Source: Colletotrichum lupini (Eukaryota; Ascomycota; Sordariomycetes; Glomerellales; Glomerellaceae). From it: a DNA stretch of 64,000 bases. Positions 12,822-24,297 of this stretch are shown piece by piece. The notes beneath the pieces are model-generated. The model saw only the letters and a list, made by a program, of their open reading frames with translations. It was not told the DNA's origin and ran no database searches. Position numbers and translations under genes: made by a program. The stretch's first letter is position 1. Each line of letters begins with the position of its first letter. Where the stretch lies: NCBI RefSeq assembly GCF_023278565.1, contig NC_064678.1:2294001-2358000 (forward strand), read 5' to 3'.

Positions 12822-13728
12822 AAGATTGGAGCAGCAGGCTCCGCATACGACATTATACCAACATCTCCCTTTCCATTTGGCTCGAGGGGAGGTTAATAAC
12901 GGCTTCGGACAGGACTAGTGGCAGGCGGGAATATGGAGCGAGCACTCGAATTCTGTTTCTTGGGAAATGTTGATGGGCAAGAGGAAACGTAAATACCCAG
13001 TTACCGGTTGCATCATGTGCATGGAATGGGCGTCATTCAGATTGGGGGTTGGGGCTTACAGGACATTGTTGTTTCTCGGGTTTTCATGTTTTTTGGGGGG
13101 AATATGATTTAACAAAGCCTTTTTATCATCTGGCTTTACAGCGGGTGGTTTATGAGAGGAAACGGCCAAACGAACAACACAGCTCAGCTCAAACGGCTTG
13201 AGAGCATGGGACACGTGGAAGGTTGGGGTTTTGCTCAACAAAGAGGAGGTGCCGAAGTCATCTTTATCCATCCATAGGCTCAAGCGCTCAAATAGCATCT
13301 ATCACACAGTATTGGTCGAGGGGTGGGTGATATGGGCAACCCCTCCTCGGCCAAGCGTAAATGGACAAGACAAATCTTGCTCACCTCATGTTCTCGATAT
13401 GGCGATAAGCTCCGAGGTGCAAGGCCCACGAGAATGTAATATCACGATCCCGGCTAAAAGGTTGGGGGAGGTTTGTTCATACACAGACGGAGAGACCATA
13501 GCTCGGCCCCGCTGTTTCGGGGTCAAACCAAGTAGCATGGCGAGAAGTACTTGACGAGAAAGAGTTTACGGATATTCAATGGATATCGATTTGATGAGAA
13601 AAAACAGGCAGACCATGTACTCCTCGTAGTGACATGATGATCGCTTCGCGCTGAAACCATAATTCAAGGGGGTCATAACAGGTAGTAGCACCCAGCTCTT
13701 AGGAAGGCTTCCTTCACAACGTGACAGC
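12822..13728. other. Convergent 3' intergenic region
   Basis: The stretch between the stops of the Cdh1 and GPC1 genes is of ordinary composition. It holds only short unsupported ORFs and presumably the two 3' UTRs. No repeat or RNA gene was seen. Confidence 0.5.
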
Positions 13729-15411
13729 TCAAGATGCCCCCGCTGCCTTTCTCTCCTTGGCCACGTCTCTAGCACCCCCATCAATCCCACTGGCTACCCC
13801 CTGGGCCGAGAGCTCTTCGCTCAGCAGCGGAATCCGATCGGACTGCGCACCGGCCTTGATGCTTTCTTCCATGACCGTGTTCTCGTGCTTGTAAGCCGAG
13901 TTGAGGTTGCCACTTGCTCCGTCTTGGCTGTTTGTGAGGTGCAGCTCGCTCGGCGCGGACCCTTCGGGATTCGGCGTCATCAGGGGCGACTGGCCGCCCA
14001 TTTCGGGTGTGTTCTGCCACTGTTTGACCTCGGCCCTCAGTGCTTCGAGCTCCTTTTGAAAACGTGTACCAAAGACGTCGATGTAGTAGGTTGCTCCATT
14101 GTACACGCTCCAGGTGAAGACGATGGAGAGGAATGCCGCCGAGGCATACCTGCTCATAAACCACAGGGGGCAGGGAAGCATGGTGAGTACCGCGTACGAG
14201 TACTGGATCAGCATGAAGGCAGATTCTTGCAGGGCGTCTGGCAAAGAGAGAACGACTTTCCCGATCCAAGTCTTGGAGTATGACTTGCGCAGCCAAGTGA
14301 AGGATGTCGGCCGACCGGCAGCAATCTTGTCACGCCGACGAACAGTAATGAAGAAGTAGTAGGAAAGCTGCCAGATAGCGTAGGGAACAGAGCTCCAGGC
14401 AAGCATAGAGACGATATTTCCGTAGCCTCCACTTGAGCCAGCAGGGGAGTGTTTCAGAGCCCAGATGGCAGGTAGACGACTGGCCTGGAGATCTGCTGGC
14501 CACAGGTGGACTATGCAGTGGAGCGTTGCGCAAGGCATGATATGTATAAATAATGAAGTGACCTTGTCGAAACTGTGGAAGACGAGCGAATTCCTCCACA
14601 TGATGATCGCTACAGCGTTATTGCCGAATGCGAGACAGTAGGTGGCTAGGAAAAGTCGTCTCGAGCCAGGGAAGATCCAAATGCTGAGAACGAGGAGCAG
14701 GTTGACGAAGTAGCAAAGATCGGCGAGGAAGTAGTGGTATCCCCGGCGATGGTAGGTGAAGTATCGAATAGGCATGAAGTACAGCACTTGGACGGTGTAC
14801 CACAAGTGAAAGTACTCGGGCCATCCGCCCATGAGAAGACCGCTGACGAAGATATTCATGACGCCAAAGATGAATGAGACCTTCTCGCGCATCGTGACCA
14901 CCCTAGTGTCGTTCCATTGCTTTCCCAGCTTGTCGACGCTGGTGCGCATCCGCTTCCTGTATCTTTCTAACTGCTCGTCGGCGGTAGGGACGCGTCGCCG
15001 CCACTCGTCGACCATGCGCTCACGCGCGTGCTGGCTCTTGTTCTTAAAAGCATCCCTGGACTTGCGGACCTTTTGCGTCTGGGCAGAGAAGCCTTTTTGC
15101 AACTTCTCCAGCTGCTGTGGTAGAGCAAAGTTGTCGAGAAGATCGAGTACAGAGATGCGGTCGAGGGGCGGGAAAACGTCCCAGTCCTCCTGGTAGGAAC
15201 TGCTGCCGGAGAAGGACCCGTGTCTCGAAAGCTTGGGGCTCCCCGAGTTCACAGGACCAAGGGTCGGGGTATGAAGACCATCGTGGTCAGGAGGAGAACC
15301 GCTGAGGGCGGATTGTGTCTCGGTGTGGTCGGGAGTGAAAGCAGCCTCGCTGTCCGTTTGGGCATCCTCGCCTTTGGCGCCAGGTACATCCACTGGTTTT
15401 GATTCTTCCAT
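13729..15411 (-). CDS. GPC1: Glycerophosphocholine acyltransferase 1 (DUF2838 membrane protein)
   Basis: A single exon encodes 560 aa. An acidic, Ser/Pro-rich cytosolic N-terminus (1-85) and a basic helical stretch (about 100-170) precede a polytopic membrane core of about 180-435. This core contains segments such as FIFGVMNIFVSGLLMGG, the signature PIRYFTYHRRGYHYFLADL, and a His-containing helix with SLFIHIMPCATLH. The order and length match the yeast Gpc1 family, which acylates glycerophosphocholine with acyl-CoA to lysophosphatidylcholine in phosphatidylcholine deacylation/reacylation remodelling. The C-terminal tail (about 435-560) is hydrophilic and low in complexity. The gene is transcribed away from SMC1 across a 1.7-kb divergent region. 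The ATG at 15411-15409 is the first in frame. The family call is strong; the fungal enzyme activity is inferred from homologues. Confidence 0.9.
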   Translation of the reverse strand: MEESKPVDVPGAKGEDAQTDSEAAFTPDHTETQSALSGSPPDHDGLHTPTLGPVNSGSPKLSRHGSFSGSSSYQEDWDVFPPLDRISVLDLLDNFALPQQLEKLQKGFSAQTQKVRKSRDAFKNKSQHARERMVDEWRRRVPTADEQLERYRKRMRTSVDKLGKQWNDTRVVTMREKVSFIFGVMNIFVSGLLMGGWPEYFHLWYTVQVLYFMPIRYFTYHRRGYHYFLADLCYFVNLLLVLSIWIFPGSRRLFLATYCLAFGNNAVAIIMWRNSLVFHSFDKVTSLFIHIMPCATLHCIVHLWPADLQASRLPAIWALKHSPAGSSGGYGNIVSMLAWSSVPYAIWQLSYYFFITVRRRDKIAAGRPTSFTWLRKSYSKTWIGKVVLSLPDALQESAFMLIQYSYAVLTMLPCPLWFMSRYASAAFLSIVFTWSVYNGATYYIDVFGTRFQKELEALRAEVKQWQNTPEMGGQSPLMTPNPEGSAPSELHLTNSQDGASGNLNSAYKHENTVMEESIKAGAQSDRIPLLSEELSAQGVASGIDGGARDVAKERKAAGAS

Positions 15412-16191
15412 CTTTGACAGGACCTGAGACGGTCCGGATGAAGTCTCGGTTTGATTGTCTTAGTTCTCTGTCGGTCGTCTAAGGTAACGTTGAGCCACAT
15501 GTTAGTCTTCGTGGGTGAATTCGTCGGTTCATGATGGAGAGATGCGCGTTTGCAGAAACGAAACGTGAGGGATACAGGAGTTGAAGGGAGAGCTCACCTA
15601 TTTGAGAAGTTCATCAAGGCCAGGCCATGAATTTCAAGATCCCTGAGGCTGGGAGTAGGTGTTTCGACAATGCGCCTGATAGACACAGCTTGGATGAGGC
15701 AAATGCAGGAACGAGTTTGGTGCTGACGGAAGATGTCTTGTAGAAGAAAGGTGTCGAAAGCAGCAAGGGCACGGGATAAGGTAGCGCAGGCTTCGACTAG
15801 TAGGTACTAGGTTGTCGATGGTGACAAGCTGCACGGTAGTTTGGCAGCGTGACTCGGAGATGGGAGGGCGGGGTGGGCACAAATGACAAGAAGTAGGGGG
15901 GTTGAGGAGGGTGGAAAAGAGTAAGGTAGGTCTGGAACACGTTGAGGATGCTGGCGATGAATTACACGTGTTGACTGATTGACCGCCACTGTTGATGTCG
16001 CAAGACTTTGACTGGCTGCAGCTGCAGATGTATTTCTTGCCTGGCGACGGGGAGCTGGACCAACATTTCCAACAGGGGTCGCTCCGTGATACGTCACAGG
16101 GCATAAGAGCTCCGCCATCTAAAGCTTATCGGGTGATCCGCATCGCGCTCTCCAGTGTCAAGAACGGGACGGTCTAGCACCAGGCAGTTTC

Positions 16192-16197
16192 ACGCGT
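16192..16197. promoter_or_regulatory. Possible MCB-like hexamer (ACGCGT)
   Basis: ACGCGT is the MBF-binding core that drives S-phase genes in yeasts. Here it lies in the divergent region about 955 bp upstream of SMC1, whose yeast counterparts are cell-cycle regulated. A single copy at that distance is weak evidence. Confidence 0.2.
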
Positions 16198-16699
16198 TGA
16201 AGCAGGATCTGTCCCTGACTTCTATCTTTACGTTAGCTTTCCTGTTGCTTTCATGGCCGTAACTAAAACTCGAGAAGTCAGGTTCAGTGTACTCCATATG
16301 TGTCTTTGACCAGGTATGCACTGAACACAACGGCACTTGGATTCGAGGACAAGTGGAGACGGGAAAGACAGACAGGTGGACGCGACTTCAAAGTACCTTC
16401 CTTACCAGGCTTTTGCTAAAGTCTTGTGAAGTCTGCACTCCATACCTACTCCGTACTTCAGTGGCTGGGCTGCCCATGAAATGTGCAGGTGTTGCTGGCT
16501 GCTTCTCTGGTTGGTTAGAACAAAAAAAACTCCCAGTGGCTGCAGCTGACATCTCCTGGGTATTGGGTACTGCTATCTACCTAGATACCTGGCATCCATA
16601 CACTTCCGGCTAGTAGGGTACCAAGAGAGGTACCCACGAATACCTAAGGTAAGTTAGGTAGCTTAAGGTAGCACTTAGGTAGTTGCAGTCTCCGCTGGG

Positions 16700-16707
16700 T
16701 CACGTGA
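16700..16707. promoter_or_regulatory. TCACGTGA E-box-type palindrome
   Basis: This 8-bp perfect palindrome is the core recognised by fungal bHLH factors of the Cbf1/USF kind. It lies about 450 bp upstream of the SMC1 start and 1.3 kb upstream of GPC1. Function is inferred only from the motif. Confidence 0.35.
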
Positions 16708-17151
16708 TATGTTGAGCCACTACCTGCTGCTAAGAGTGGCTTGCGCTCCCACCAGCGCGTAGCAGCCTCAAGTGTGTGGCCCGTAATTATTTGCCTGTCG
16801 CGTCAAGGTGCAGCAGCACTCAGACGCGCGTGGGGAAATCCAAGTAGACTCAACCACCGCGACCTCACTGTCGACAGACAAGATACCATCCCTTCCGAGT
16901 GCTTCTTCGCGATGCGCCAGGCCAGCTCGAGGCCCTCAACACTCGACTTGACTACCGCTGTATAACGTAGTCTCTGCCTACACCTCGACCAATATAGTAC
17001 CGCTTTCCAGGCCTTGGGCATCCGCCTCGACCTTTTCCCCCCTCGTCTTGCGCGCCGCCTTGCGTTTGCGACGAGCCGCGACCCAAGCCCACCACAACCG
17101 TACACCCAGTATCAATCCTCGTCGCGTGCCTAGCGACAACCCGTCGACAAG

Positions 17152-20100
17152 ATGGGAAAGCTCATCCGCCTAGAGCTTTTCAGTATGTCCAAGTCCAGCA
17201 TCGTTTTCCATGTCTTTCTCGCGTTGACCATGTTACCCCATAGACTTCAAGTCCTACAAGGGCCATCATATCCTCTTGTTCGGTGATTCCTACTTCACTT
17301 CCATCATTGGGCCTAATGGATCCGGCAAGTCAAACTCGTGAGTCCTCCCCATCGCATACGCTGCCTTGACTTGCAATTAATGTGCATATTTCGACAGCAT
17401 GGACGCGATATCCTTCGTGCTTGGTATCAAGTCGTCGCATCTTCGATCAGCCCATTTGAAGGACCTGGTCTACCGTGGCCGCGTGCTGAAAACCTCGAAA
17501 ATCAACGACGACGGCTCTGCTGAAGCGAATGGCAGTAATGGTCACTCGAACGGCGACGGAGACGAGTTGTCGCAAAAAGCCTCCAGGACCGATCCAAAGA
17601 CTGCATGGGTCATGGCTGTATACGAAGACGATGCCGGTGACGAGCAAAAGTGGAAGCGCTCCATCACGAACCAGGGATCTAGCGAGTACCGCATCAACGA
17701 TCGTGTTGTCACAGCCCAGCAGTACAACGAAGCGCTCGAATCCGAGAACATCCTGATTAAGGCTAGAAATTTCCTTGTCTTCCAAGGAGATGTTGAGGCT
17801 ATTGCCGCGCAATCACCGCAAGACCTCACGAGACTGATCGAACAAATCTCCGGAAGTCTCGAGTATAAGGCTGAATACGAACGATTGCAGACTGAAGCTG
17901 AGCAAGCTGCTGAGAACCAAAGCTTTCAGCTTCACCGAAGACGCGGCATCAACTCCGAGATCAAGCAATATCAGGAACAGAAGAAGGAGGCAGACAACTT
18001 CCAGAAGAAGACGGACGAGAGAGACGAAGCCATCGTCAAACATGCTCTGTGGAAGCTCTATCACTTTCAACGTGGCATGGATGAGTCTACTGAGCAAATT
18101 CACGACCACCAACAGAACTTGCAGGAGTTTCAGCGCAACGTCGAATCCTTCAGACGGAAACTCGAAGTCGCCCAGAAAGAGCAGCAAGCGGCGGCAAAGG
18201 ATGTCAATGGAGTGGAAAAAGCCATCAACGCCAAGAAGCGCGAGTTCGACGAATTGGAGCACCGGCTCATCCCCATTGACGCAAAGATTGAGGAAAAGAC
18301 CCGCAACATTGAACAGGGTCGCTCGCGAATGGAGCCGGTGCGTAAAGAGCGCGACAAGCAGGCCGAGGTCATCAAGGAAGACGAGGCCCGACTCAAGACA
18401 ACCGAGAAAGCCCAGCAACATTTCGAGAAGCAACTCAAAGAACGAATGAAGAAGCTGGGCAAGGAGCTCAGTGACGACGACCGCAAAGAGTACAACTCAC
18501 TTCGCTCACAGGTTGTCCAAAAGGTCGCTGGCAACCAAGGCAAACTTGACAATCTGATCCGCCAACAAAAGACTGATGAGGTCACCGTTAATACCCTCAA
18601 GGGCAAGGTTGACACCCTTTCGGCCGCCCTAGAGAAATACGAGGGTGAATTGGAGACTCTCGGTGAGCGCAAGTCATCAACCGAGGGGAACATCAAGGCA
18701 CTGTCTCAGGAAATCGACACGAAAAAGAAGCAGTACCATCAAATCCAGTCTGAGCGTGTTAGAACCAGCCAAAGACGCACAGAATTAGAGGAAAAGCTTG
18801 AAACTGTGGCCAAGCAACTGCGGGAGGCCGATGATGGGCGCAGACAGAATGACAGGGAAGCCAGGATGAAAGAAATGGTCAACAACCTGAAGCGACTCTA
18901 TCCTGGCGTCAAGGGAAGGATCGGTGATCTCTGCAAGCCCAAACAGAAGAAATTCGATGAGGCTGTTGGTATTGCACTGGGCCGCGACTTCGATTCAGTC
19001 ATTGTCGACACGGAGAAGACTGGCCACGAGTGTGTTCAGTACCTGAAGGACCAGCGCTTCCCGCCCATGACCTTCATTCCTCTCGACAACATCAAGGTCA
19101 ACGCGGTGAACTCGGCCATTAAGGGCATCTCGGGAGCCCGGTTGACTATTGACACCATCGACTTTGATGCTGCCTACGAACGTGCCATGGCATACGCCTG
19201 TGGCAGCTCTGTGGTGTGTGATAATGAGAAGATCGCAAAGGTCATCTCGTACGAGAAGCGTATCCCTGTCAAAACGGTCACTCTGGACGGCTTGGTCATC
19301 CACAAGACGGGTATGATGACTGGTGGTCGTGGTCCTCAGGACAAGGGTGGAAAGAGGCGTTTCGAGAACACTGACTTGGAGCCTCTGAAGAAGATGGCAG
19401 CCAAATACAAGGAGGAAATCGAGAAACTTCCCAAGTCTGGTCGGCGTAGCGCTGCCGAGGAGTCTCTCCAGATTGAGATCCACGGCCTCGAACCCCGTCT
19501 GGCCGCTGCCAAGGCTGAGCTGGCGCACTTGGAAAAGAACTACAACTCGAAGAAGAGAGAGAGGGACAACGAGGAGAGGCAGCTTGACGAGCTCGACCCC
19601 AAGTACGAGGAGAAGAAGGCGGAACTCGAAGCTACAAAACGAACGGTCAAAGAATTCTCGGATGCCATTGCACAAGTGGAGGATGAGGTTTTCTCGGACT
19701 TCTGTAGGAGGCTCGGTTTCAGCGACATCCGGGCTTACGAGACAGAACACCGCGATATGCAACGGGAAGCCGACGAAGAGCGGACCAAGTTCGAGGTGCA
19801 AAAGTCTAGGTTCCAAAGTCAACTCACTTTGGCACGTGACATGCATAGCAACCTGGAAAAACGTCTTAGGAAGCTGCAAGAAACTCTTAAGGGGGCTGAG
19901 CGCGACCTACAGAGTTATCAACGGGAGAAGTCAGACATTGAGGATTCCAGTCACGAAATTTCTGACGAGCTCGATGCGCTTAGCGAAACGCTCGAGGAGT
20001 ACCGTGGCAAATTGGAAGAGAAGAGCCAAAAGGTCTCCCAAGCCAAGGCTGAAGTACACAAGCGAAGCAAGGAAATCGACGCCAGGCAGAAAGAAATCAA

Positions 20101-21158
20101 TGCTCTCGAGACTGTGGTGCAGAAGAACAGCGCGGGCAAGTTTGCTTTGCTCAGGCGATGCAAACTTGACCAGATCCAGGTGCCTTTACTCGAGGGCTCG
20201 CTTGACAACTTGCCAAATGAGGACAATATGCTGCGGCAAGATGCCGATGCCATGGACGTCGATGAGGAGGTGGACGACGAAGACATGATGACGGCTGCTC
20301 TCGAGAACCATGGCATCGAGATCGACTACGATGCCCTAGACGAGGAGATGAAGACGGTAAGCAAATCCTTTCTAACGAAGCCTAGTGAATATTTGCTGAC
20401 ACTCAATGCAGTCTGATGATGCCAGTGTCGAGGAGAAGTTGCAGGATAAGATTGCATCTCTGGCCTCAGAACTTGAGAAGCTCAACCCCAACATGAGGGC
20501 GATTGAGAGGCTCGAGAGCGTCGAGTCGAGGCTGAAGAACACGGAGAAGGAATTCGAAGACTCCAGAGCGGCGCTTAAGGCGGCCCGCGATGCGTTCAAT
20601 CACGTCAAGGCTCAGCGCTATGAACTGTTCAACAAGGCCTTTACGCACATCCAAGAACAAATCTCGCACGTTTACAAGGACCTGACTCGATCAGAGGCGT
20701 ACCCTCTCGGTGGCCAAGCGTACCTCGATATTGAGGAAGACACAGACACGCCCTACCTTTCAGGTATCAAGTATCACGCCATGCCGCCGCTGAAGCGGTT
20801 CAGAGACATGGAGCATCTCTCCGGAGGTGAAAAGACAATGGCTGCTCTCGCTCTGTTGTTTGCGATCCACAGCTACCAGCCAAGTCCGTTCTTCGTATTA
20901 GATGAGGTCGACGCTGCGCTAGACAACGCCAATGTCGACAAGATCAAGAAGTACATCCGCGAGCATGCTGGACCCGGCATGCAGTTCATTGTCATCAGTC
21001 TCAAGACCGGTTTGTTCCAAGACAGTGAGAGCTTGGTCGGTGTTTATCGCGATCAAGAAGTCAACAGTTCTAGAGCGCTGACTCTTGATGTAAGTCCTCC
21101 ACCACAACCAATTGCGAGTCCATCACTGACTAGGAAACAGCTTCGAAAGTATGCGTAA
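17152..21158 (+). CDS. SMC1: Cohesin subunit SMC1 (Psm1)
   Basis: Five exons, 17152-17182, 17244-17337, 17398-20356, 20412-21089 and 21141-21158, sum to 3780 nt and encode 1259 aa. The protein has the N-terminal ATPase half with Walker A GPNGSGKS (33-40), a long coiled coil, the hinge at about 541-690 (YPGVKGRIGDLC...TGMMTGGRGPQ), the returning coiled coil, the ABC signature HLSGGEKT (about 1163) and Walker B FFVLDEVDAALD (about 1188). Length and hinge identify SMC1 among the SMC proteins. It pairs with SMC3 in the cohesin ring that holds sister chromatids together and acts in repair. The first exon is only 31 nt and the last coding exon 18 nt (LRKYA). The start is the only ATG that gives the conserved MGKLIRLEL N-terminus. 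Confidence 0.97.
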
Positions 21159-22287
21159 GACAGGAGACGGCGAGATTTTTTGAGGCATATACAAAGGAGA
21201 GGATGAACCTAGTACATTTGGGCGATGCAGTGTGGGTTCTCTGGGGCTCCCGGCGCGGGAAGTAGAGGAACGAGTTACGATACCAGCTCTGCGTTCTTGG
21301 GGCTTTTCGGTAATTTTGATTTGGAGGAGGAGAGTGTAAGTCAGCTCTCTACAGCTGCCTCATATCCTGAATCCCAGCTTGCTCAGGCGGTTCAAGGGTA
21401 GCTTCGCGGCCACGCTCAGAACCGGCAGGGCCGTAAATGGAGTTTGGACTGTCACACGGCCGGTGGAACGTTGAACTTCATGTCAATGGATGGTTTCTCT
21501 TATTCTAGCGTCTATTCTTCCTGCTGATTTGGCTGGAAATCAAAGGGTCTGCATTGCCGTGTTCCGAGTGATCTCTTCTCCATGGCCTGCCTTTCTGAGT
21601 GAATGATAGACGGCATCCTTATTGTCAACTGGTCCGGCCCGCCTATCGTATGAGAGCGAATCGTTGTTTGAGGCAAATCTACGAAGGTCCTCCTTCAGAC
21701 TCGAGATATTACGTTTGCAGTGCTGTTGCGTATTTCGTACTCCGTAACTAACTCTGTGAGGCACTGCGGTACTGTTCCGCGAAAGTGCGCTGTGCTCAAA
21801 GTGGATGCCTGTATTAAGACCTGCAAGGTACGGGGTAAGGTACTTACGAATACCCCGTACGCTACCGATACCTAGAAGAAGCTGGGTAGGCAAGAGCTAC
21901 CTAGGTACCTTGCCTTACAACCTGCGGCTACCTTAGGCCCGCCCCAGAGTATCAGCGTGTTGCCTAGATCTTTTCTCCAAAGACAAAGTGCAATTCGACT
22001 ACGTAGTTGTGAAAGACGGCGCAATCCCACCTCTGCTTTTCGCAAGACAATGTCCTTAGGCTGACCACTTCGAGACTTCTGCCTTCGATCGAATCGCAGT
22101 AAAGACAGGCCTCCTTCTGCTGGTGGCAAGCGCATGCGCAAGTGCAAGCCGCTGCTGCTGAAAGCCCACCTGCCATGGACTTCACTTCCTAAGCTCGCCA
22201 AGCAAACGTTCTCTCGGCCTCACCACACCTCAAAGAAAGCATCATCACTCAATATTTCCCTGCGAAATTGGACAATCAGTCAACAAT
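21159..22287. other. Intergenic region SMC1-TFIIE alpha
   Basis: This region holds the 3' end of SMC1 and the promoter of the next gene. About 21820-21940 is a dense cluster of GGTACGGGGTAAGGTAC and CTACCTAGGTACCTTG words, and a TACTCCGTA copy sits at 21738-21746. No coding region is supportable. Confidence 0.5.
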
Positions 22288-23626
22288 ATGGCGCAGCCTT
22301 TGGATCTCGCAAAAACTCTCGTCAAGTCTGTTATGCGCGCCTTCTACGAAACGCGCTTCATTTTGATCATTGATGCGTTGATCATTCACTCTGCGTGCGT
22401 CTGCCGCTCTTGCTTTCCAGCACGACATTTGCTAACTTGCGACAGCCTCCGAGACGATGACTTGGCGTATCTGATGGCAACGAACACAAAGGATCTCCAC
22501 AAGGCGTGTGGAAAGCTTAGAGAAGACCGATTTCTAGCTGTGTAAGCCTTGCGCCTGAGTTCTCTCCTGCGATTCCAGAGACTGACAACGGCGACTACTT
22601 AGGTACACGAGACTAGAATATCGAGAAGATCCCAAGAATCCCGAGGCGAAGCCACGTCCTGTCAATCGAACCTACTACTACATTGACTACCGCCAAACGA
22701 TTGACGCCATCAAATGGCGTGTATACACAGTCGACAAGCAAATCCAAGGCACCACGGTGCCGGCCAGCGAACGCAAGGAATACTTCTGCGGACGGTGTAA
22801 ATCAGAATGGACGCAAATGGAGGTGCTTGACAACGTTGGCCCTACTGGCTTTGTCTGTCACCGGTGCAATGGTCCGCTTACGCACGATCTCGAGCGCAAC
22901 TCCACAGGCCACGAGCAGTCGACACGACTAAATAACCAGTTCAAGTTCATCACCGAACTGTTGCCGCGCATAGACGAGATGATTGTCCCAGATAATACCT
23001 TCGATATCGCAATCAGTAAAGCCTTACCAGTTGTCCGCGACGCCAGTTACCAGAGCGTAACCACCATCCCTGTTTCATCCTTGCAGCCAACATCAGTCAA
23101 GGGTCTCGATAATGTTGGGCCCAAGTCTATGTCAGTCAGCATCTCAACGGCGGACGGACCTTCAGAGGCTGAGAAGGCAGCGGAGAAGGCCCGCAAGGAG
23201 AAGGTCGCACAGCAAAATGCACTTCCTTCGTGGATGTCTAACAGTACGGTCACGGGCGAGTCCTTCTCTGCCGAGGCCAATCCAATGCCCGCCACCAAGG
23301 TTGAGGAGGTGGATGACAAGGGGGCTTTGTCAAAGTCAGCAGATAATCCGGAACATGCAGAGCTGGATGACTACTTCGCCCGCCTCAAAGCCGAGCAAGA
23401 GGCTGAGGCAGCACGAGCAATGGAGGAGGAGGAAGATGACGACGATGATGAGGATGAAGACGCCTTTGAAGATGTCACACCGAGCATCGCAACTCCGGCG
23501 CCGGCTATCAAAGCTGAGCCCTCGCCAGAGTCTGAAGGAAGAGCAGTCAAGAAGGTCAAGGTGGAAGCACCAGCGGATGGGGATGACGGCGAGAGTGACG
23601 AAGACATGGAGTTTGAGGATGTCTAG
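22288..23626 (+). CDS. TFA1: Transcription initiation factor TFIIE subunit alpha
   Basis: Exons 22288-22394, 22446-22541 and 22603-23626 (introns 51 and 61 nt) encode 408 aa. Residues about 5-115 form the extended winged-helix (TFE/IIE-alpha) domain. A C4 zinc ribbon follows, with Cys130, Cys133, Cys153 and Cys156 in FCGRC...VCHRC. The C-terminal half is charged and disordered, with an Asp/Glu run near 340-355 and a terminal acidic patch (DEDMEFEDV) like the acidic region of the family that contacts TFIIH. TFIIE alpha pairs with TFIIE beta to recruit and stimulate TFIIH at RNA polymerase II promoters. Exon 1 is short and rests on the matching GTGCGT donor and GACAG acceptor. The pol4 gene follows on the same strand after 671 bp. 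Confidence 0.95.
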
Positions 23627-24297
23627 AGTTACGAGGAAGACATTGAAGCATCAAAGTGCCTTGACGAAGAAATGGCCTGAAGAGACTCCGCACGACGACG
23701 GAGGAGTGGCCGAGGGTTTGATGAAGGTTGGTGGTATTGCCCGCCGCCCCTTGCATCTCAAGTTTTCTTCTCTCAGGCTCGCGGAAGCATCTCGTTGTTG
23801 TAAGAATAGGATACACAAACGGGAAATACGTAGAGTGCCTGGCAAATGGAGCACGAATGAGAAATTCTTCCTTGGACCAGAAAGGCTAATTCAGAAACGT
23901 ATCTGAGGAGAGATTTGATGGCAGAAGTACGTGATGCGTGCTAAATCATATGGTACAGGGACGATGATGTCAGCGCCTTGACTTGAACGAATCGCCGACA
24001 GCGTGCAGCGTCCGAAAAATCATTTGCTCTTCCCTCCACATCAACCCCGCGACAAGCTTCAGTCGCATTGCAAGTGCAGAGCAAACCCTCCAGCCGTTTC
24101 AGCAGGAGAACCAGTCAAGGGCAGTGGGGAAGTACTCTCATTCACACTCTGCCAACGACATCCACATCGCACGAATGACAGCCACTGGACGACTTACAAT
24201 GCATTCATATCACTCATGACCGAACAAAAGGCCGGCCTTCTCGCATTACCATAGTCGTTCTTTGCAGCAACTCACGCGCCAACTCTGGCTAGGGGCT
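23627..24297. other. Intergenic region TFIIE alpha-pol4
   Basis: This short tandem spacer must carry the TFIIE-alpha 3' UTR and the pol4 promoter. ORFs here are frame shadows or short. No motif stands out. Confidence 0.5.

Larger units (their letters stand above)
15412..17151. other. Divergent GPC1-SMC1 promoter region
   Basis: This 1.7-kb region lies between two divergent start codons. About 16610-16690 is packed with AGGTAC/CCTAAGGTA/TTAGGTAG words, with one TACTCCGTA at 16447-16455, a TCACGTGA palindrome at 16700-16707 and an ACGCGT hexamer at 16192-16197. ORFs in it (e.g. 15634-16104 on the minus strand) look spurious. Confidence 0.55.

Noticed and set aside
15634..16104. Minus-strand ORF of 156 aa upstream of GPC1
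   Set aside because: The Cys/Ser/Pro-rich composition mirrors the underlying sequence bias. It lies in the divergent promoter region and no second frame supports it.
17813..18433. Long minus-strand ORFs inside SMC1 (also 18995-19879)
   Set aside because: They are antisense shadows of a strongly biased coding sequence, Leu-rich from reading coiled-coil codons backwards.
24262..24297. Upstream extension of Pol4 to a TTG codon
   Set aside because: TTG is not a normal fungal nuclear start and the ATG at 24298 is the first proper one. The same reasoning moved the starts of ECM14, the 40890-41720 gene and the 52984 gene.
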